DNA of 64,000 bases from Natrinema salaciae. Lineage in GTDB: Archaea > Halobacteriota > Halobacteria > Halobacteriales > Natrialbaceae. The position numbers were made by a program, and so were the translations under genes. Under the pieces are notes generated by a model that saw nothing but the letters and a program-made list of their open reading frames with translations, was not told where the DNA came from and did not search any database. Below are positions 20,145 through 30,003 of the stretch, one piece after another. The stretch lies in NCBI RefSeq assembly GCF_900110865.1, contig NZ_FOFD01000003.1, positions 248,001 to 312,000 of the forward strand. The letters run 5' to 3'. Position 1 is the stretch's first letter; each line of letters begins with the position of its first letter.

Positions 20145-21769
20145 TCAGTCGTCGTCGGAGGTGGCCGACCCGGTCGGCGCGGCGGACCGGTCCTCCTCGC
20201 GGAGGAAGACCGCGCGACGGCTGCCGAAGACCCAGATCATGACGCCGACGGCGATCAGCGTGATGATCGCGAAGGGACCGCCGGCGATGATCGCGGCCTG
20301 TTGCAGCGCTGCGGTGCCGCCGGCGACCATCAGCAGCGAGGCCAGCGCGCCCATGAGGCCGCCCCAGATGACGCGGTTGATCGTCGAGGGCTTCCGTTTG
20401 CCGCCGGTGGTGAGCATCCCCAGCGCGAGCGTCGAGGAGTCGGCCGACGTCACGAAAAACGTCGTCACCAACACCAGGAAGAGGGCGGTGAGCAACTGGC
20501 CGGCCGGCAGCGCCTCGAACAGCGGGTAGCCGGCGACGGCCTCCTCGAAGCCCCACGCCTCGAGCGTGCCGAGGATGTCGGCTCGCCCGGTCGATTCCAG
20601 GTAGATGGAGGTCCCGCCCATCGTCGCGAACCAGGGGATCGTGATGGCCGTGGACGCGACGACGCCGGTCGCGGCGACCTGCCGGACGGTCCGTCCCCGG
20701 GAGATGCGGGCGATGAACAGGCCCACGAACGGTGCCCAGGAGAACCACCACGCCCAGTAGAAGATGGTCCAGGCGCCGACGAACTCGTCGTCCGCACCCA
20801 GTCCGCCGCTTTCGCCGGCACCCATGTAGAGACTCATCGAAACGAACTCGTTGACGTAGGCCCCCAGCGCCTGGGTGCCCACGGTCATGACGTATATCGT
20901 CGGTCCGAGCACGAAGGCCGCGGCCGTCAGGAGGCCGAACAGCGCCATATTGAAGTACGAGATCCGGCGGATGCCGCGCTCGACGCCGAGCGCGACCGAG
21001 AGGGTAAAGGCCACGGTCAACCCCGTGATCACGAGCACGGTCCCGGCGTCGCCGAACGTGACGCCGCCGGCGTACTCGAGGCCGACGAGGAACTGATTGC
21101 CGACCAGCCCGAGCGTCGTCGCGATGCCGCCGATGGTGGCGAAGACGGCGAGGATGTCCACGAGCTTCGCCCATGGGCTGTCGAGGTTGTCGAAGCCGAT
21201 GATGGGCGCGATGATCGTCGAGATGCGCATCGGCGCGTCCCTGCGGTAGGCGAAGTAGGCGATCGGAATCGCCACGATCACGTACGCCGACCACGCCGAG
21301 ACCCCCCAGTGGAAGAACGTGTACTGGAGCGCGCTGACGGCGGCGGCCGTCGACTCCGCTTCGACGCCCGAAAACGGCGAGGGCGTCGAGTAGTGGTAAA
21401 TCGCCTCCGCTGGCCCCAGAAGACGATGCCGGCGGCGATCCCCGCGGAGTACAACATCGCGAAGTACGCGAGGAAACTGAACTCGGGGTCCTCGTCCTCC
21501 TCGCCGAGCTTGATGTTGCCCCACGGGCCGAAGACGAGGTACAACACGAATCCCACGAGAACGAACATCGAGACGAGGTACGCCCAGCCGAGGTTCGTCC
21601 AGAGGAACTCGTTGGTACCCTCCATCAGATCGAGCGTTCGGTTCTCACGGAAGAGAAACGCCGCGACGATCACCACGGCGACGACGAAACCGATCCCGAA
21701 GACGGTCGGATCGAGTTCGTCGAGGAAGGTTCGAACCGCGCCGTCCCCGCTCCGTTCGGGGTCACTCAT
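20145..21769 (-). pseudogene. BCCT-family betaine/choline transporter, frameshifted
   Basis: Two overlapping frames together give a complete BCCT transporter of about 540 residues with 12 membrane segments. The N-terminal frame from ATG 21769 (MSDPERSGDG) reads through AAGIVFWG and then degenerates. The C-terminal frame resumes as PAEAIYHYSTP and runs to 20145. The signature region FYWAWWFSWAPFVGLFIARIS, the Trp-rich substrate site of the family, is intact. The break is at 21411-21417 in a run of four C and neighbouring G (TGGCCCC on +), where one missing base restores the frame. This could be a sequencing error or a true recent inactivation. It would import glycine betaine for osmoprotection or catabolism. 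Confidence 0.85.
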
Positions 21770-21995
21770 CGCGGATCACACGCCACCGGCGTCCGGAAAC
21801 TCGATCGCTCGCTCGGTTCGATTCGGGTGCGCTCACGGACGGATCGACGAGCGCACCCTCGTTCGGCACCGGCACACCTCCAGTGACATTGTATGGCACG
21901 TTGTCACACACCGTGTGGATAGATACCAAGATCCTCAATCAAGATTTATCTTAATAACCGGCGTTGCTTTTACGGCTTCGACCGAACCGGTGCGG

Positions 21996-23231
21996 TCAGG
22001 CGTTGACGTGTCGGACCTCGTAGCCGTGATCGCGAATCGAGCGAACGATCGTCCGTGACTGTCCCGAACCGCTCGTCTCGATCTGGAAGACGAGGTACGC
22101 CTCGCCCACGTCGAGTTCGGGGGCAGAGCGGTCGTGGCGGACGGTCTGGATGTTCGCACCGCGGTCGGCGATGAGCCCCGATACCTCCTCCATCTTGCCG
22201 GGTCGGTCGGCGATCCGGACCCGCAATCGCAGCAGTTGCTCGCGGTCGGTCAGCGCGTGGACGAGAACGGTCTGTAACATCGTCATATCGAGGTTCCCGC
22301 CGCCGAGCAGCGGCATCACCGTCTCGTCTCGCACGTCGAGTTCGTCGCTGATGATCGCGGCGACCGACGCCGCACCGGCCCCCTCGACGACCTGTTTGGC
22401 GCGCTCGAGCAGGAGCAGTACCGCCCGGGCGATCTCGCCGTCGGTGACGGTGACCACCTCGTCGACGCGCTCCTCGATCAGCGAGAGCGTCAGCTCCGAG
22501 AGCCCGCCGGTGGCGATCCCGTCCGCGATCGTCTCCACGGAGTCGAGCGCGACGGGCGTTCCCTTCCGGAGGCTCTCGGAAACGGTCGACGCACCCTTCG
22601 CCTGCACGCCGACGATGCGCGTCGACGGCGAGCGCTCGGCGAAGGCCGTCGCGATTCCCGAGATGAGGCCCCCACCCCCGATCGGGACGACGACCGTGTC
22701 CACCGTCGGGAGGTCGTCGTACATCTCCAGACCGAGCGTCCCCTGCCCGGCGACGATCGCGGGATCGTCGTAGGCGTGGACGAACGCCGTCCGTTCGTCG
22801 TCGACGAGGCCGCGAGCGTGAGCCATCGCCTCCCGGAAGTCGCTGCCGACGAGCTCGACGTCGGCGCCGTAGCCGCGGGTCGCATCGACTTTCGCCTGGG
22901 GCGCGCCGGTGGGCATGACGATCGTCGAGTCGATACCGAGTTTCGTCGCCGCGAGCGCGACGCCCTGTGCGTGATTGCCGGCGCTGGCCGCGACGACCCG
23001 GTCCGTCTCCCCCTCGGCGACGCACTGTGCGATCTTGTTGTACGCGCCGCGGGTCTTGAACGACCCCGTCCACTGGAGGTGCTCCATCTTGAGGTGGACC
23101 TCGCCGCCGGTCAGTTCGTCGAGGGACGTGCTCCGTTCGACCGGGGTCCGCTTGACGACCGACTCGTCGTCGAGTCGGTCGCGGGCTGCTTCGATGTCGG
23201 CGAACGCGACGGCGCTGTGTTCCTCGCCCAT
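21996..23231 (-). CDS. ilvA: Threonine/serine ammonia-lyase (PLP), IlvA/TdcB type
   Basis: 411 residues. It deaminates L-threonine to 2-oxobutanoate and usually L-serine to pyruvate. The PLP lysine is in SFKTRGAYNK (about residue 60), the phosphate loop is GGGGLISG (about 185), and the C-terminal 80 residues form an ACT domain (LRLRVRIADRPGKMEEVSGL) typical of the catabolic or short IlvA type. Its stop side faces the BCCT promoter region, and its start lies 6 bases after the stop of the dehydrogenase gene upstream (23237), so they look co-transcribed. In that setting it may convert betaine-derived serine to pyruvate (inference). Confidence 0.93.
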   Translation of the reverse strand: MGEEHSAVAFADIEAARDRLDDESVVKRTPVERSTSLDELTGGEVHLKMEHLQWTGSFKTRGAYNKIAQCVAEGETDRVVAASAGNHAQGVALAATKLGIDSTIVMPTGAPQAKVDATRGYGADVELVGSDFREAMAHARGLVDDERTAFVHAYDDPAIVAGQGTLGLEMYDDLPTVDTVVVPIGGGGLISGIATAFAERSPSTRIVGVQAKGASTVSESLRKGTPVALDSVETIADGIATGGLSELTLSLIEERVDEVVTVTDGEIARAVLLLLERAKQVVEGAGAASVAAIISDELDVRDETVMPLLGGGNLDMTMLQTVLVHALTDREQLLRLRVRIADRPGKMEEVSGLIADRGANIQTVRHDRSAPELDVGEAYLVFQIETSGSGQSRTIVRSIRDHGYEVRHVNA

Positions 23232-23236
23232 GGCTG

Positions 23237-25753
23237 TCAGCGAAGCATCTTCTCGCGGTCGGGGTCGAACAGCGGCTCGTCCCGGACCGTCGCGGCGTGG
23301 CGTTCGTTCTCGTAGCTGATCTCGACGTCGCGACCCGGTTCGGCGTCGGCCGCCGGCAGGTAGGCGTACGCGATCCCGGCGTCGATCGTGTACCCGTAGT
23401 CCGCGCGGGAGACGTAGCCGAGCACCTCGCCGCCGTCCGGATCGAGCACCGGGTGTCCCGCGTCGACGACCGCGCCAGGCTCGTCGAGCGTGATCGGCGC
23501 GATCGTTCGATCGATCCCCTCGTCGCGGGCCTCGAGCAGCGCCTCCTTGCCGACGAAGTCGGTCTCGAGGTCGACCGCGAACCCGATCCCCGCTTCGTAG
23601 GGGTCGTACTCGGGCGTGACGTCGCTGCCCCACAGCCGGAACCCCTTCTCCAGGCTCGTCGACCCGAGCGCCGCCCAGCCCATCGGGACGATGCCGTACT
23701 CCTCGCCGGCGTCCTCGATTCGCTCCCAGAGTCGCGCGCCGTACTCCGTCGGCGCGTAGAGCTCCCAGCCGAGTTCGCCGGCGTAGGAGAGCCGGAGCAT
23801 GGTGACGGGCAAGCTCTCGAGGAACGTCTCCCGCGCGGTGTAGAACGGGAACGCGTCGTTAGACAGCGCCGCTTCGACCAGCGGCGCGAGCACGTTCCGC
23901 GCGTCCGGCCCGAAGACGCCGATACCGCACAGACTCGAGTCGCGGGTCGTCACCGACACGGAGCCGTCGTCGGGCGCGTGCTCGCGGACCCACCGCGAGT
24001 GCAGCGTCGCGGAGGGACCGCCGCCGGTGAACACCGTGTACCGGTCGGCCGCGAACCTGGCGACCGTCACGTCGGCGAGGATTCCGCCGTCCTCGTTGCA
24101 CATCGCCGCGTAGCGAATCCGGCCGGGCGAGACGTCGATATCGTTCGTCAGGAGCCGCTGGAGGAGGTCGGTCGCGCCGTCGCCGGTCACCTCGATCCCG
24201 GTGTAAGTGGTCATGTCGACCATCCCGACGCGGGCGCGGACGGCCTGGTGCTCGACGCCCTGGGCCTTCGACCAGCCGCGATCGAGCCAGTCGGGCCTGT
24301 CGGGGACGTCGTACTCCTCGAGCAGGGATTCGTTCGTCTCGTACCACTGGGGCATCTCCCAGCCGCCCGAGTCGTAGAACTCCGCGCCGAGTTCGTCCTG
24401 TCGCCCGTAGAACGGACTCCGCCGGAGGCCGCGCTGCCCCTGGGGCTGTTCGCGGGGATGAATCAGCTGGTAGATCTCCCGGTACTGCTGTGCGCCGCGA
24501 CCCCAGGTGTACTCCCGCGAACCGGCGTGGGGCTGGAACCGCGAGACGTGCGCCCTCGTGGCGTCGACGCGTTCGCCGTCGAGTCGGGGAACGCCGTCTT
24601 CCATCCAGTGGGCGACGATGCTCCCCGCACCGCCCGACTGGGTGACCCAGATCGCGAGCGCCCACCAGAGCCCGTCGACGTCCGCCGTCGGGCCGAGGAT
24701 GGGCATCCCGTCGGGGGTGAAACAGAACATCCCGTTGATCCCGGACTCGAACTCGGCGTCCCGCAGCGACGGGACGAGTTCGCACGCCGCGTCGTGGGCC
24801 GCCTGCTCGTGATCGGGGTGGGTGTTCTCGGAGAAGTGTTCCGCGGTGAACTCCCGCAGCGAGGGGTACTCGAGGCCCAGATCCTCGAGTTTCTCGGGGC
24901 CGTAGATGTCCGCGGGGTCGACCAGCAGCGGCTCGTGGTTGTAGGAGCCGACGCCGTAGCGCTCGCCGTGCTGGCGGAAGTACAGCGACCGGTCCTGGTG
25001 GCGGAGCAGGGGCTGTTCGATCTCGCGGCTCGCGCCCGCGAGCTCGTCGAGGTCGTCCGAGACGAGGTACTGGTGGGCACAGGGTACCAGCGGAATATCG
25101 ACGTCGACCATGTCGCCGAACAGCGGCCCCCAGATGTTCGTCGCGAGGAGCACCTCGTCGGCCGCGATACGCCCGCGATCGGTGACGACCGCCCGGATCT
25201 CGCCGTCCTCGACCTCGAGATCGGTCACCGTCGTCTCGCCGTAGAACTCGGTGCCGGCCGCTCGAGCCCGCTCGGCCATCGTCGCCGCGGCGTCGACCGC
25301 GTGGGCCGTCCCGTCCGTCGGGACGTAGTAGCCGCCTCGGACGACCTCGGGGTCGACCTGGGGAACCCGGTCGGCGACCTCGGCGGGCGAGAGGAGTTCC
25401 CCGCCCTCGATCCCGTGGGACTGCCCCCGCTCGCGCTTTCGCTTCAGGAAGTCCCAGCGGTCGTCGGTGGACGCGACCTCGATCCCGCCGCAGGTCCGGA
25501 AGCTCTCGAGGTCCGCGTACAGCTCGCGCGTGTACGACGCCATCCGCGTCATCAGCCTGGAGCCGCCCGTCTGGAACACCAGCCCGGGGGCGTGCGAGGT
25601 GGAGCCGCCGGTCTCGAACAGCGGTCCCTGGTCGACGACGACGACGTCCTCGCGACCGAGGCGAGCGAGGTGGTAGGCGGCGCTACAGCCGACGCAGCCG
25701 GCACCGACGACGACGGTTCCCGCGCTGTCGGGAATCGTGGTCCCTGTACTCAT
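23237..25753 (-). CDS. Dimethylglycine/sarcosine dehydrogenase-type flavoprotein fused to GcvT
   Basis: 838 residues. N-terminal FAD-dependent DAO domain (about 10-385) with the dinucleotide motif VVVGAGCVGCSAAYHLA; a short FAO-type linker (about 390-445); then a GcvT folate-binding domain (about 450-735) and GcvT C-terminal barrel (about 740-835). This architecture removes an N-methyl group from dimethylglycine or sarcosine and passes the one-carbon unit to tetrahydrofolate. It is followed by ilvA 5 bases later, while the sarcosine-oxidase-type gene lies 175 bases upstream, also on the minus strand. The natural substrate (dimethylglycine or sarcosine) cannot be told from the sequence. ATG 25753 gives a typical start (MSTGTTIPDSAG). 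Confidence 0.9.
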   Translation of the reverse strand: MSTGTTIPDSAGTVVVGAGCVGCSAAYHLARLGREDVVVVDQGPLFETGGSTSHAPGLVFQTGGSRLMTRMASYTRELYADLESFRTCGGIEVASTDDRWDFLKRKRERGQSHGIEGGELLSPAEVADRVPQVDPEVVRGGYYVPTDGTAHAVDAAATMAERARAAGTEFYGETTVTDLEVEDGEIRAVVTDRGRIAADEVLLATNIWGPLFGDMVDVDIPLVPCAHQYLVSDDLDELAGASREIEQPLLRHQDRSLYFRQHGERYGVGSYNHEPLLVDPADIYGPEKLEDLGLEYPSLREFTAEHFSENTHPDHEQAAHDAACELVPSLRDAEFESGINGMFCFTPDGMPILGPTADVDGLWWALAIWVTQSGGAGSIVAHWMEDGVPRLDGERVDATRAHVSRFQPHAGSREYTWGRGAQQYREIYQLIHPREQPQGQRGLRRSPFYGRQDELGAEFYDSGGWEMPQWYETNESLLEEYDVPDRPDWLDRGWSKAQGVEHQAVRARVGMVDMTTYTGIEVTGDGATDLLQRLLTNDIDVSPGRIRYAAMCNEDGGILADVTVARFAADRYTVFTGGGPSATLHSRWVREHAPDDGSVSVTTRDSSLCGIGVFGPDARNVLAPLVEAALSNDAFPFYTARETFLESLPVTMLRLSYAGELGWELYAPTEYGARLWERIEDAGEEYGIVPMGWAALGSTSLEKGFRLWGSDVTPEYDPYEAGIGFAVDLETDFVGKEALLEARDEGIDRTIAPITLDEPGAVVDAGHPVLDPDGGEVLGYVSRADYGYTIDAGIAYAYLPAADAEPGRDVEISYENERHAATVRDEPLFDPDREKMLR

Positions 25754-25928
25754 GTGTCATAATTACTGCCAGACGGCCGAGCATAGCTATCCGGGTGGAT
25801 AATCTGTGGCGTATAACAACCGGGGGCCGGCGCAGGCGAGAGCCGCCGAAATCGGTCGTCGAGACCGGCCGACTGTAGTCCGACTCCAGCGGGGTCGGCG
25901 GCGGATCGGAAAACGGACCGCGGAAGCG

Positions 25929-27077
25929 CTACGCCTCGTCGAACCGGTCCAGTCGAAACATGTCGATCGGGTGGTCCGTCTCGCCGTCGACCGCGAGGTC
26001 GGCGAGGATCTCGCCGATGACGCTGGCGAACTTGAAGCCGTGACCCGAGAAGCCCGCGCCGACGACCACCTGCGGATGGTCGGGGAGCGTGTCGAGGATG
26101 AAGTGCTCGTCCGGGGAGTTCGTGAACATGCAGGTCGCGAGCCGCATCGTCGGCCCCGCCGCCTCGGGGAAGTAGTTCGCCGTGACCTCGCGGAGCAGGC
26201 GCTCGTCCTCGAGTCCGGGTTCGGTGTCGTAGTCGTCCGGATCGACCTGCTCGTCGCGGTGGTGGTACTTGCCGATCTTGAACCCCGGCACGTCGTAGAT
26301 CGGCAGCCCGTAGAACCGGCCCTCGGGGACCATCAGGTTCCAGACCGGGAAGTTCTCCGGCTCGAAGATCGACGGGCGGTCGGGCTGGAACCAGCCGAGC
26401 ACCTGCCGTTCCGGGACCGCGAGCCCCTCGAGCGCGTCGGCGAACGTGGCGTTCCAGGCGCCCGCGGCGAGCACCATGCGCTCGGCCTCGTAGGTCCCGC
26501 GGTCGGTCTCGACCCGGACGCCGCCGTCCGGCGTCGGCTCCCACTCGAGGACCCGTTCGCGGGCGCGGACCTCGGCACCCGCCGCCTGCGCCGTCTCGAC
26601 GTGGCCGATGATCGACTGTTCGGGGACGACGAACCCGCCGTCGGGCTGGTAGAGCGCTCTGTATCCCTCCGGAAGCCGATAGCCGGGGAACCGCTCTGCC
26701 ACCTGCTCGCTCGTGAGCACCTCGTGGGGAATGTCGTACTCCTGGCAGGAACGCAGCGACCCCTCGAAGACGACGTTGTCTTCGGGACCGGCGTCGATCG
26801 ATCCGGTCCGGTGGATCACCTCGCGACCGGACGCCGCCGCGAGGTCGTCCCAGAGCTCGTACGCTCGCTCGATGAGCGGAATGTAAGACGGGTGTTCGTA
26901 GTAGGCCCGCCGGATGATCCGCGTGATGCCGTGTGACGATCCCATCGTGTGCGGGACGTCGTAGCGCTCGAGTCCCAACACGTCGAGTCCGCGGTCGGCG
27001 AGGTGGAACGTCGTCGCGCTTCCCATGCCGCCGACGCCGATCACGACGACGTCGTACCGCGCTCCGTTCGTGTTCAT
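25929..27077 (-). CDS. Monomeric sarcosine oxidase / N-methyl amino-acid oxidase family flavoenzyme
   Basis: 382 residues. The FAD motif VVVIGVGGMGSATTFHLA is at residues 9-26, and the C-terminal motif CMFTNSPDEHFILD matches the region of monomeric sarcosine oxidase in which the Cys binds FAD covalently. The reaction would be sarcosine plus O2 to glycine, formaldehyde and peroxide, or the same on N-methyltryptophan or a related amine. Size matches MSOX/SolA (about 390). It lies between the dehydrogenase gene and the divergent Rieske gene, so sarcosine from betaine is the likely substrate. Confidence 0.88.
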   Translation of the reverse strand: MNTNGARYDVVVIGVGGMGSATTFHLADRGLDVLGLERYDVPHTMGSSHGITRIIRRAYYEHPSYIPLIERAYELWDDLAAASGREVIHRTGSIDAGPEDNVVFEGSLRSCQEYDIPHEVLTSEQVAERFPGYRLPEGYRALYQPDGGFVVPEQSIIGHVETAQAAGAEVRARERVLEWEPTPDGGVRVETDRGTYEAERMVLAAGAWNATFADALEGLAVPERQVLGWFQPDRPSIFEPENFPVWNLMVPEGRFYGLPIYDVPGFKIGKYHHRDEQVDPDDYDTEPGLEDERLLREVTANYFPEAAGPTMRLATCMFTNSPDEHFILDTLPDHPQVVVGAGFSGHGFKFASVIGEILADLAVDGETDHPIDMFRLDRFDEA

Positions 27078-27318
27078 ACTGTCGACCGGTTGGGCGAGAG
27101 ATCCCTTGATTGTTGGTCCGTCTCACGGCAGACCCTTTTGAATCGTCGCCGGTCGCGCGCTCGGTATCGGCCGTCGTCCACCACCGCGCGTTCGACGCGG
27201 CCGTTGACTCGAGCCGTCGGCGGAGCGTCGCCAGCCGCGGTCGCCCGTCACCACTTATACGTACGAACTACCTGCGATCAACCCTTATTGAGTGATACGA
27301 CAAGACATACCACAGAGT

Positions 27319-28458
27319 ATGTCACGGTGGAACAACGGTCGCGACGAGGTCGAACCGGTCAGTCCCGACATCACCGACGAGACGAACGCGCTCCCGGCGC
27401 GGTACTTCACGGACCCGGACGTCCACGAGATGGAGAAGGAGGCGGTGTTCGGTCGCTACTGGGTGTACGCCGGACACGCGAACTGCATCCCGAACGCGGG
27501 GGACTACTTCACGCGGACCATCGGCGACCGGGAGATCATCGTCGTCCGGACCGACGACGGCGACGTCCAGGCGTACTACAACGTCTGTGCCCACCGCGGA
27601 TCGGCGATGGTCGAGAAGACGCCGATGACCGATCCGGACAACGCGCGGCGGATCCAGTGTCCGTACCACCTCTGGACGTACGACCTCGACGGCGACCTCG
27701 CGAGCACGCCAAAGAGCTTCGAGGACGCGCGACTGAACCCCGACCTCGCGGACGAAGACGTCCCCGAACTAGACGCCGAGGAGAACGCCCTCATGGCGGT
27801 GCACACCGATCGGATCGGTCCGTTCGTCTTCGTCAACGTCGACGAGGAGCCGATGAGCCTCGCGGACCAGGCCGGGACGATGAAATCCGAACTCGAGTCG
27901 CTCCCGCTCGAGGACTACCACCTCGCCCGACGCATCGTCTCGGAGGTCGAGTGCAACTGGAAGGTCTTCGCCGGGAACTACTCGGAGTGTGACCACTGTC
28001 AGGCAAACCACCAGGACTGGGTTCGCGACCTCGAACTGCTGGACTCCGAACTCGAGGTCGACGACTACCACTGGATCCTCCACTACCAGCACGCGGAGGA
28101 CGTCGACGACGAGATGCGCATCCACGAGGAGCACGAGGCGAAGTTCTACTACTTCTGGCCGAACTTCACGGTCAACATGTACGGCACCGCCGACGGCTAC
28201 GGCACCTACATCGTCGATCCCATCGACGAAGGGCGGTTCCAGCTCGTCGCGGACTACTACTTCCGGGATTCCGACCTGACCGAGGACGAGGAGGCGTTCG
28301 TCCGAACGAGCAGACAGCTCCAGGAGGAGGACTTCGAACTCGTCGAGCGCCAGCAACGCGGCCTCGAGTCCGGAGCGATCGCCCAGGCTCGGCTCGGGCC
28401 GAACGAACACACCGTGCACAAACTGCACCGGCTCGCACAGGAGGCCTACGAGGCCTAA
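27319..28458 (+). CDS. Rieske oxygenase alpha subunit, glycine betaine monooxygenase (GbcA)-like
   Basis: 379 residues. Rieske [2Fe-2S] ligands are CAHRG (C-x-H) and CPYHLW (C-x2-H), with the mononuclear iron region NYSECDHCQANH and a C-terminal catalytic domain ending EAYEA. Betaine or carnitine-type Rieske oxygenases share this layout; GbcA oxidises glycine betaine to dimethylglycine with release of formaldehyde. No GbcB-type reductase is present in the window, so electrons must come from elsewhere. It is transcribed away from the flavoenzyme genes, giving a divergent intergenic region (27078-27318). I chose ATG 27319 over the GTG at 27292 because it fits family length; a TATA-like ACTTATACG lies near 27253. 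Confidence 0.85.
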   Translation: MSRWNNGRDEVEPVSPDITDETNALPARYFTDPDVHEMEKEAVFGRYWVYAGHANCIPNAGDYFTRTIGDREIIVVRTDDGDVQAYYNVCAHRGSAMVEKTPMTDPDNARRIQCPYHLWTYDLDGDLASTPKSFEDARLNPDLADEDVPELDAEENALMAVHTDRIGPFVFVNVDEEPMSLADQAGTMKSELESLPLEDYHLARRIVSEVECNWKVFAGNYSECDHCQANHQDWVRDLELLDSELEVDDYHWILHYQHAEDVDDEMRIHEEHEAKFYYFWPNFTVNMYGTADGYGTYIVDPIDEGRFQLVADYYFRDSDLTEDEEAFVRTSRQLQEEDFELVERQQRGLESGAIAQARLGPNEHTVHKLHRLAQEAYEA

Positions 28459-28482
28459 CGCCCCCGCATCGTTTCACCGCTT

Positions 28483-28836
28483 ATGACTCGACGACACCGT
28501 CCCCCCTTCGTGGCCGCGTGCGAAGAGTGCGGGGTCGAGACGGAAATCGAAACGGCGAACGAGATCGTCGCGTTCTACCGCCGCCACCACCGGCAGACGG
28601 GACACGACGTGGTGCTCACGCGCGCCGCCCTCGTGTTCGAACCGCCGGCGGGAGCCCTCGAGACCATCGTCGCCGACCTCGAGCGACGCTACGAGGACGG
28701 CGTCCCGATCGGGATCGTCGCCGCGGCGATGAGCGAACGGGGGGTCTCCGTCGGCGAGACGCTCGCGGAGATCGACGACGTGCGGATGACCGGCTCGCTC
28801 TACGAACCCCGCGACGACCACCTCGCCGCCGTCTGA
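28483..28836 (+). CDS. Conserved haloarchaeal hypothetical protein, 117 aa
   Basis: Starts 24 bases after the Rieske gene on the same strand. The N-terminal part has CEECG, then a His-rich stretch (FYRRHHRQTGHDV), which could form a CxxC/H2-type zinc site. The C-terminal half is helical (LETIVADLERRYEDGVPIGIVAAAMSERG) and resembles a small winged helix. I do not know the family. Given the position it may be a regulator or assembly factor of the betaine genes, but this is inference only. Confidence 0.7.
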   Translation: MTRRHRPPFVAACEECGVETEIETANEIVAFYRRHHRQTGHDVVLTRAALVFEPPAGALETIVADLERRYEDGVPIGIVAAAMSERGVSVGETLAEIDDVRMTGSLYEPRDDHLAAV

Positions 28837-28875
28837 CCGACCCGTCGCAGCGCCTGGTTCGTCTCGGTCGCCGAC

Positions 28876-29520
28876 TCACTCGTCGAGGAGCGTCGTCTCC
28901 ACGAGCTGGCCGGTCCCGCGACGGATGCGTCCCCCGACGGCCGTCGGCGAAATATCGAGCCGATCGGCGAGTTCCTCGAGCGAGGTCTCGCGGGGCTCCT
29001 CGAAGTAGCCGTCTCGATAGGCGCGTACCAGCGCGACGCGCTGCTCGTCGGTCACCTCCGGGGCCGTCACGCCGGTCCACTCGTCCTGCCGAAACATCCG
29101 GCGGAGTTCGAACGAGATACCGGTCTCCTCGCAGCGATCACAGAGGTCGGAGAGCGCCTCGCGGTCGGGGAGGTGGAGGCGAACCGTCCAACCCCAGCCG
29201 TTGCTCTCCGCTTTCAGCAACAGGCCGCCGAGTTCGGTCGTCATCGGTGAGATGAGTGCGGCCGCCTCGGCGTGCTGGAGCCGATAGATCCGTGCCGAAC
29301 CGAGATCGTCGACGAGCAGCCAGTCCGTGACCGTGTGATCCCGCTCGAGCACGTCCTCGAACGTCTCGTCGACGCCCTCGACGAGGAAGAAGAACAGTCC
29401 GGTCTCGGGATCGGTCGTGGAGTGGGGAACGACCTCGATGGACACGTCCGGACGGTCGCGGATCGTCGGCGTCAACGCGAGATCGGGATGTGCGATGTCG
29501 AGGATTGCGATCAGACTCAC
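28876..29520 (-). CDS. HTH_10 (Bat-type) DNA-binding regulator, 214 aa
   Basis: Short stand-alone Bat-family regulator. The N-terminal 140 residues form the bacterio-opsin-activator-like sensory domain (MSLIAILDIAHPDLALTPTI). The C-terminus has the HTH_10 (about 155-207, VTDEQRVALVRAYRDGYFEEPRETSLEELADRLDIS). It starts at GTG 29520. It is convergent to the hypothetical gene at 28483 and so to the betaine cluster. Target genes are unknown. The family is numerous in haloarchaea. Confidence 0.88.
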   Translation of the reverse strand: MSLIAILDIAHPDLALTPTIRDRPDVSIEVVPHSTTDPETGLFFFLVEGVDETFEDVLERDHTVTDWLLVDDLGSARIYRLQHAEAAALISPMTTELGGLLLKAESNGWGWTVRLHLPDREALSDLCDRCEETGISFELRRMFRQDEWTGVTAPEVTDEQRVALVRAYRDGYFEEPRETSLEELADRLDISPTAVGGRIRRGTGQLVETTLLDE

Positions 29521-30003
29521 GGTTTTTCACGTCGGCGTTCGTCGTGGCGCTGTTCGGTTCCGAACCCGTCCACCGACCGATGAGTTCTCGGCTGCCCGTC
29601 GACGGAAGCGCCGCGTTCGTCGCCCATTTTGCTAATCGGTACCACATACCATTACTTAACCGTTACCTCGAACCCGGAACGGAAAGCGAAACCGACAGCG
29701 GTTCATCCCACCCGTGGGAGCCGACGAATCGCGGCTCAGAAGGGGCGCTCCCGTCTACCGCCGCTGTGTCCGGACGTACCAGCCTCTCCAGAAGCGTCAC
29801 CGCTCTATCCGGAGTCGTCACCGCTGTCTCCGGACGCGCTGCCGGCCCACTGAAAGCCCAGCCGCTTTGCCGGCCGGCGTCGTAGGTCGCGCATGACCGA
29901 CTCCGCCGACCTTGCAGTGACCGCGACCTATCGCAGTCGAACGGTGCTCGATCGACCCGGAATCGACGCGTTGTTGGCTCACCCCGACCGACGCTCCTGA
30001 CGA
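29521..30003. other. Intergenic region
   Basis: 483 bases. An AT-richer patch (29625-29665, with CATTACTTAACC) probably holds the promoter of the minus-strand regulator. Between about 29765 and 29845 there are three related segments (GTCCGGACG, ATCCGGAGTCGTCACC, TCTCCGGACG) without clear meaning. A 35-codon open frame sits at the right end (see 29893). Confidence 0.4.
29893..30000 (+). CDS. Possible 35-aa leader peptide before acetyltransferase
   Basis: ATG 29893 to TGA 30000, three bases before the acetyltransferase ATG. It encodes MTDSADLAVTATYRSRT followed by 18 more residues, without membrane segment. No homology is known to me. It could be a coupled leader or chance. Confidence 0.22.
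   Translation: MTDSADLAVTATYRSRTVLDRPGIDALLAHPDRRS

Noticed and set aside
23297-25762. 821-codon open frame on + opposite the flavoprotein
   Set aside because: Shadow of the GcvT-fused dehydrogenase, which has clear motifs.
29765-29845. Repeated GTCCGGA/GTCACCGCT segments
   Set aside because: Short, irregular and of common composition for this genome; no clear period or symmetry.
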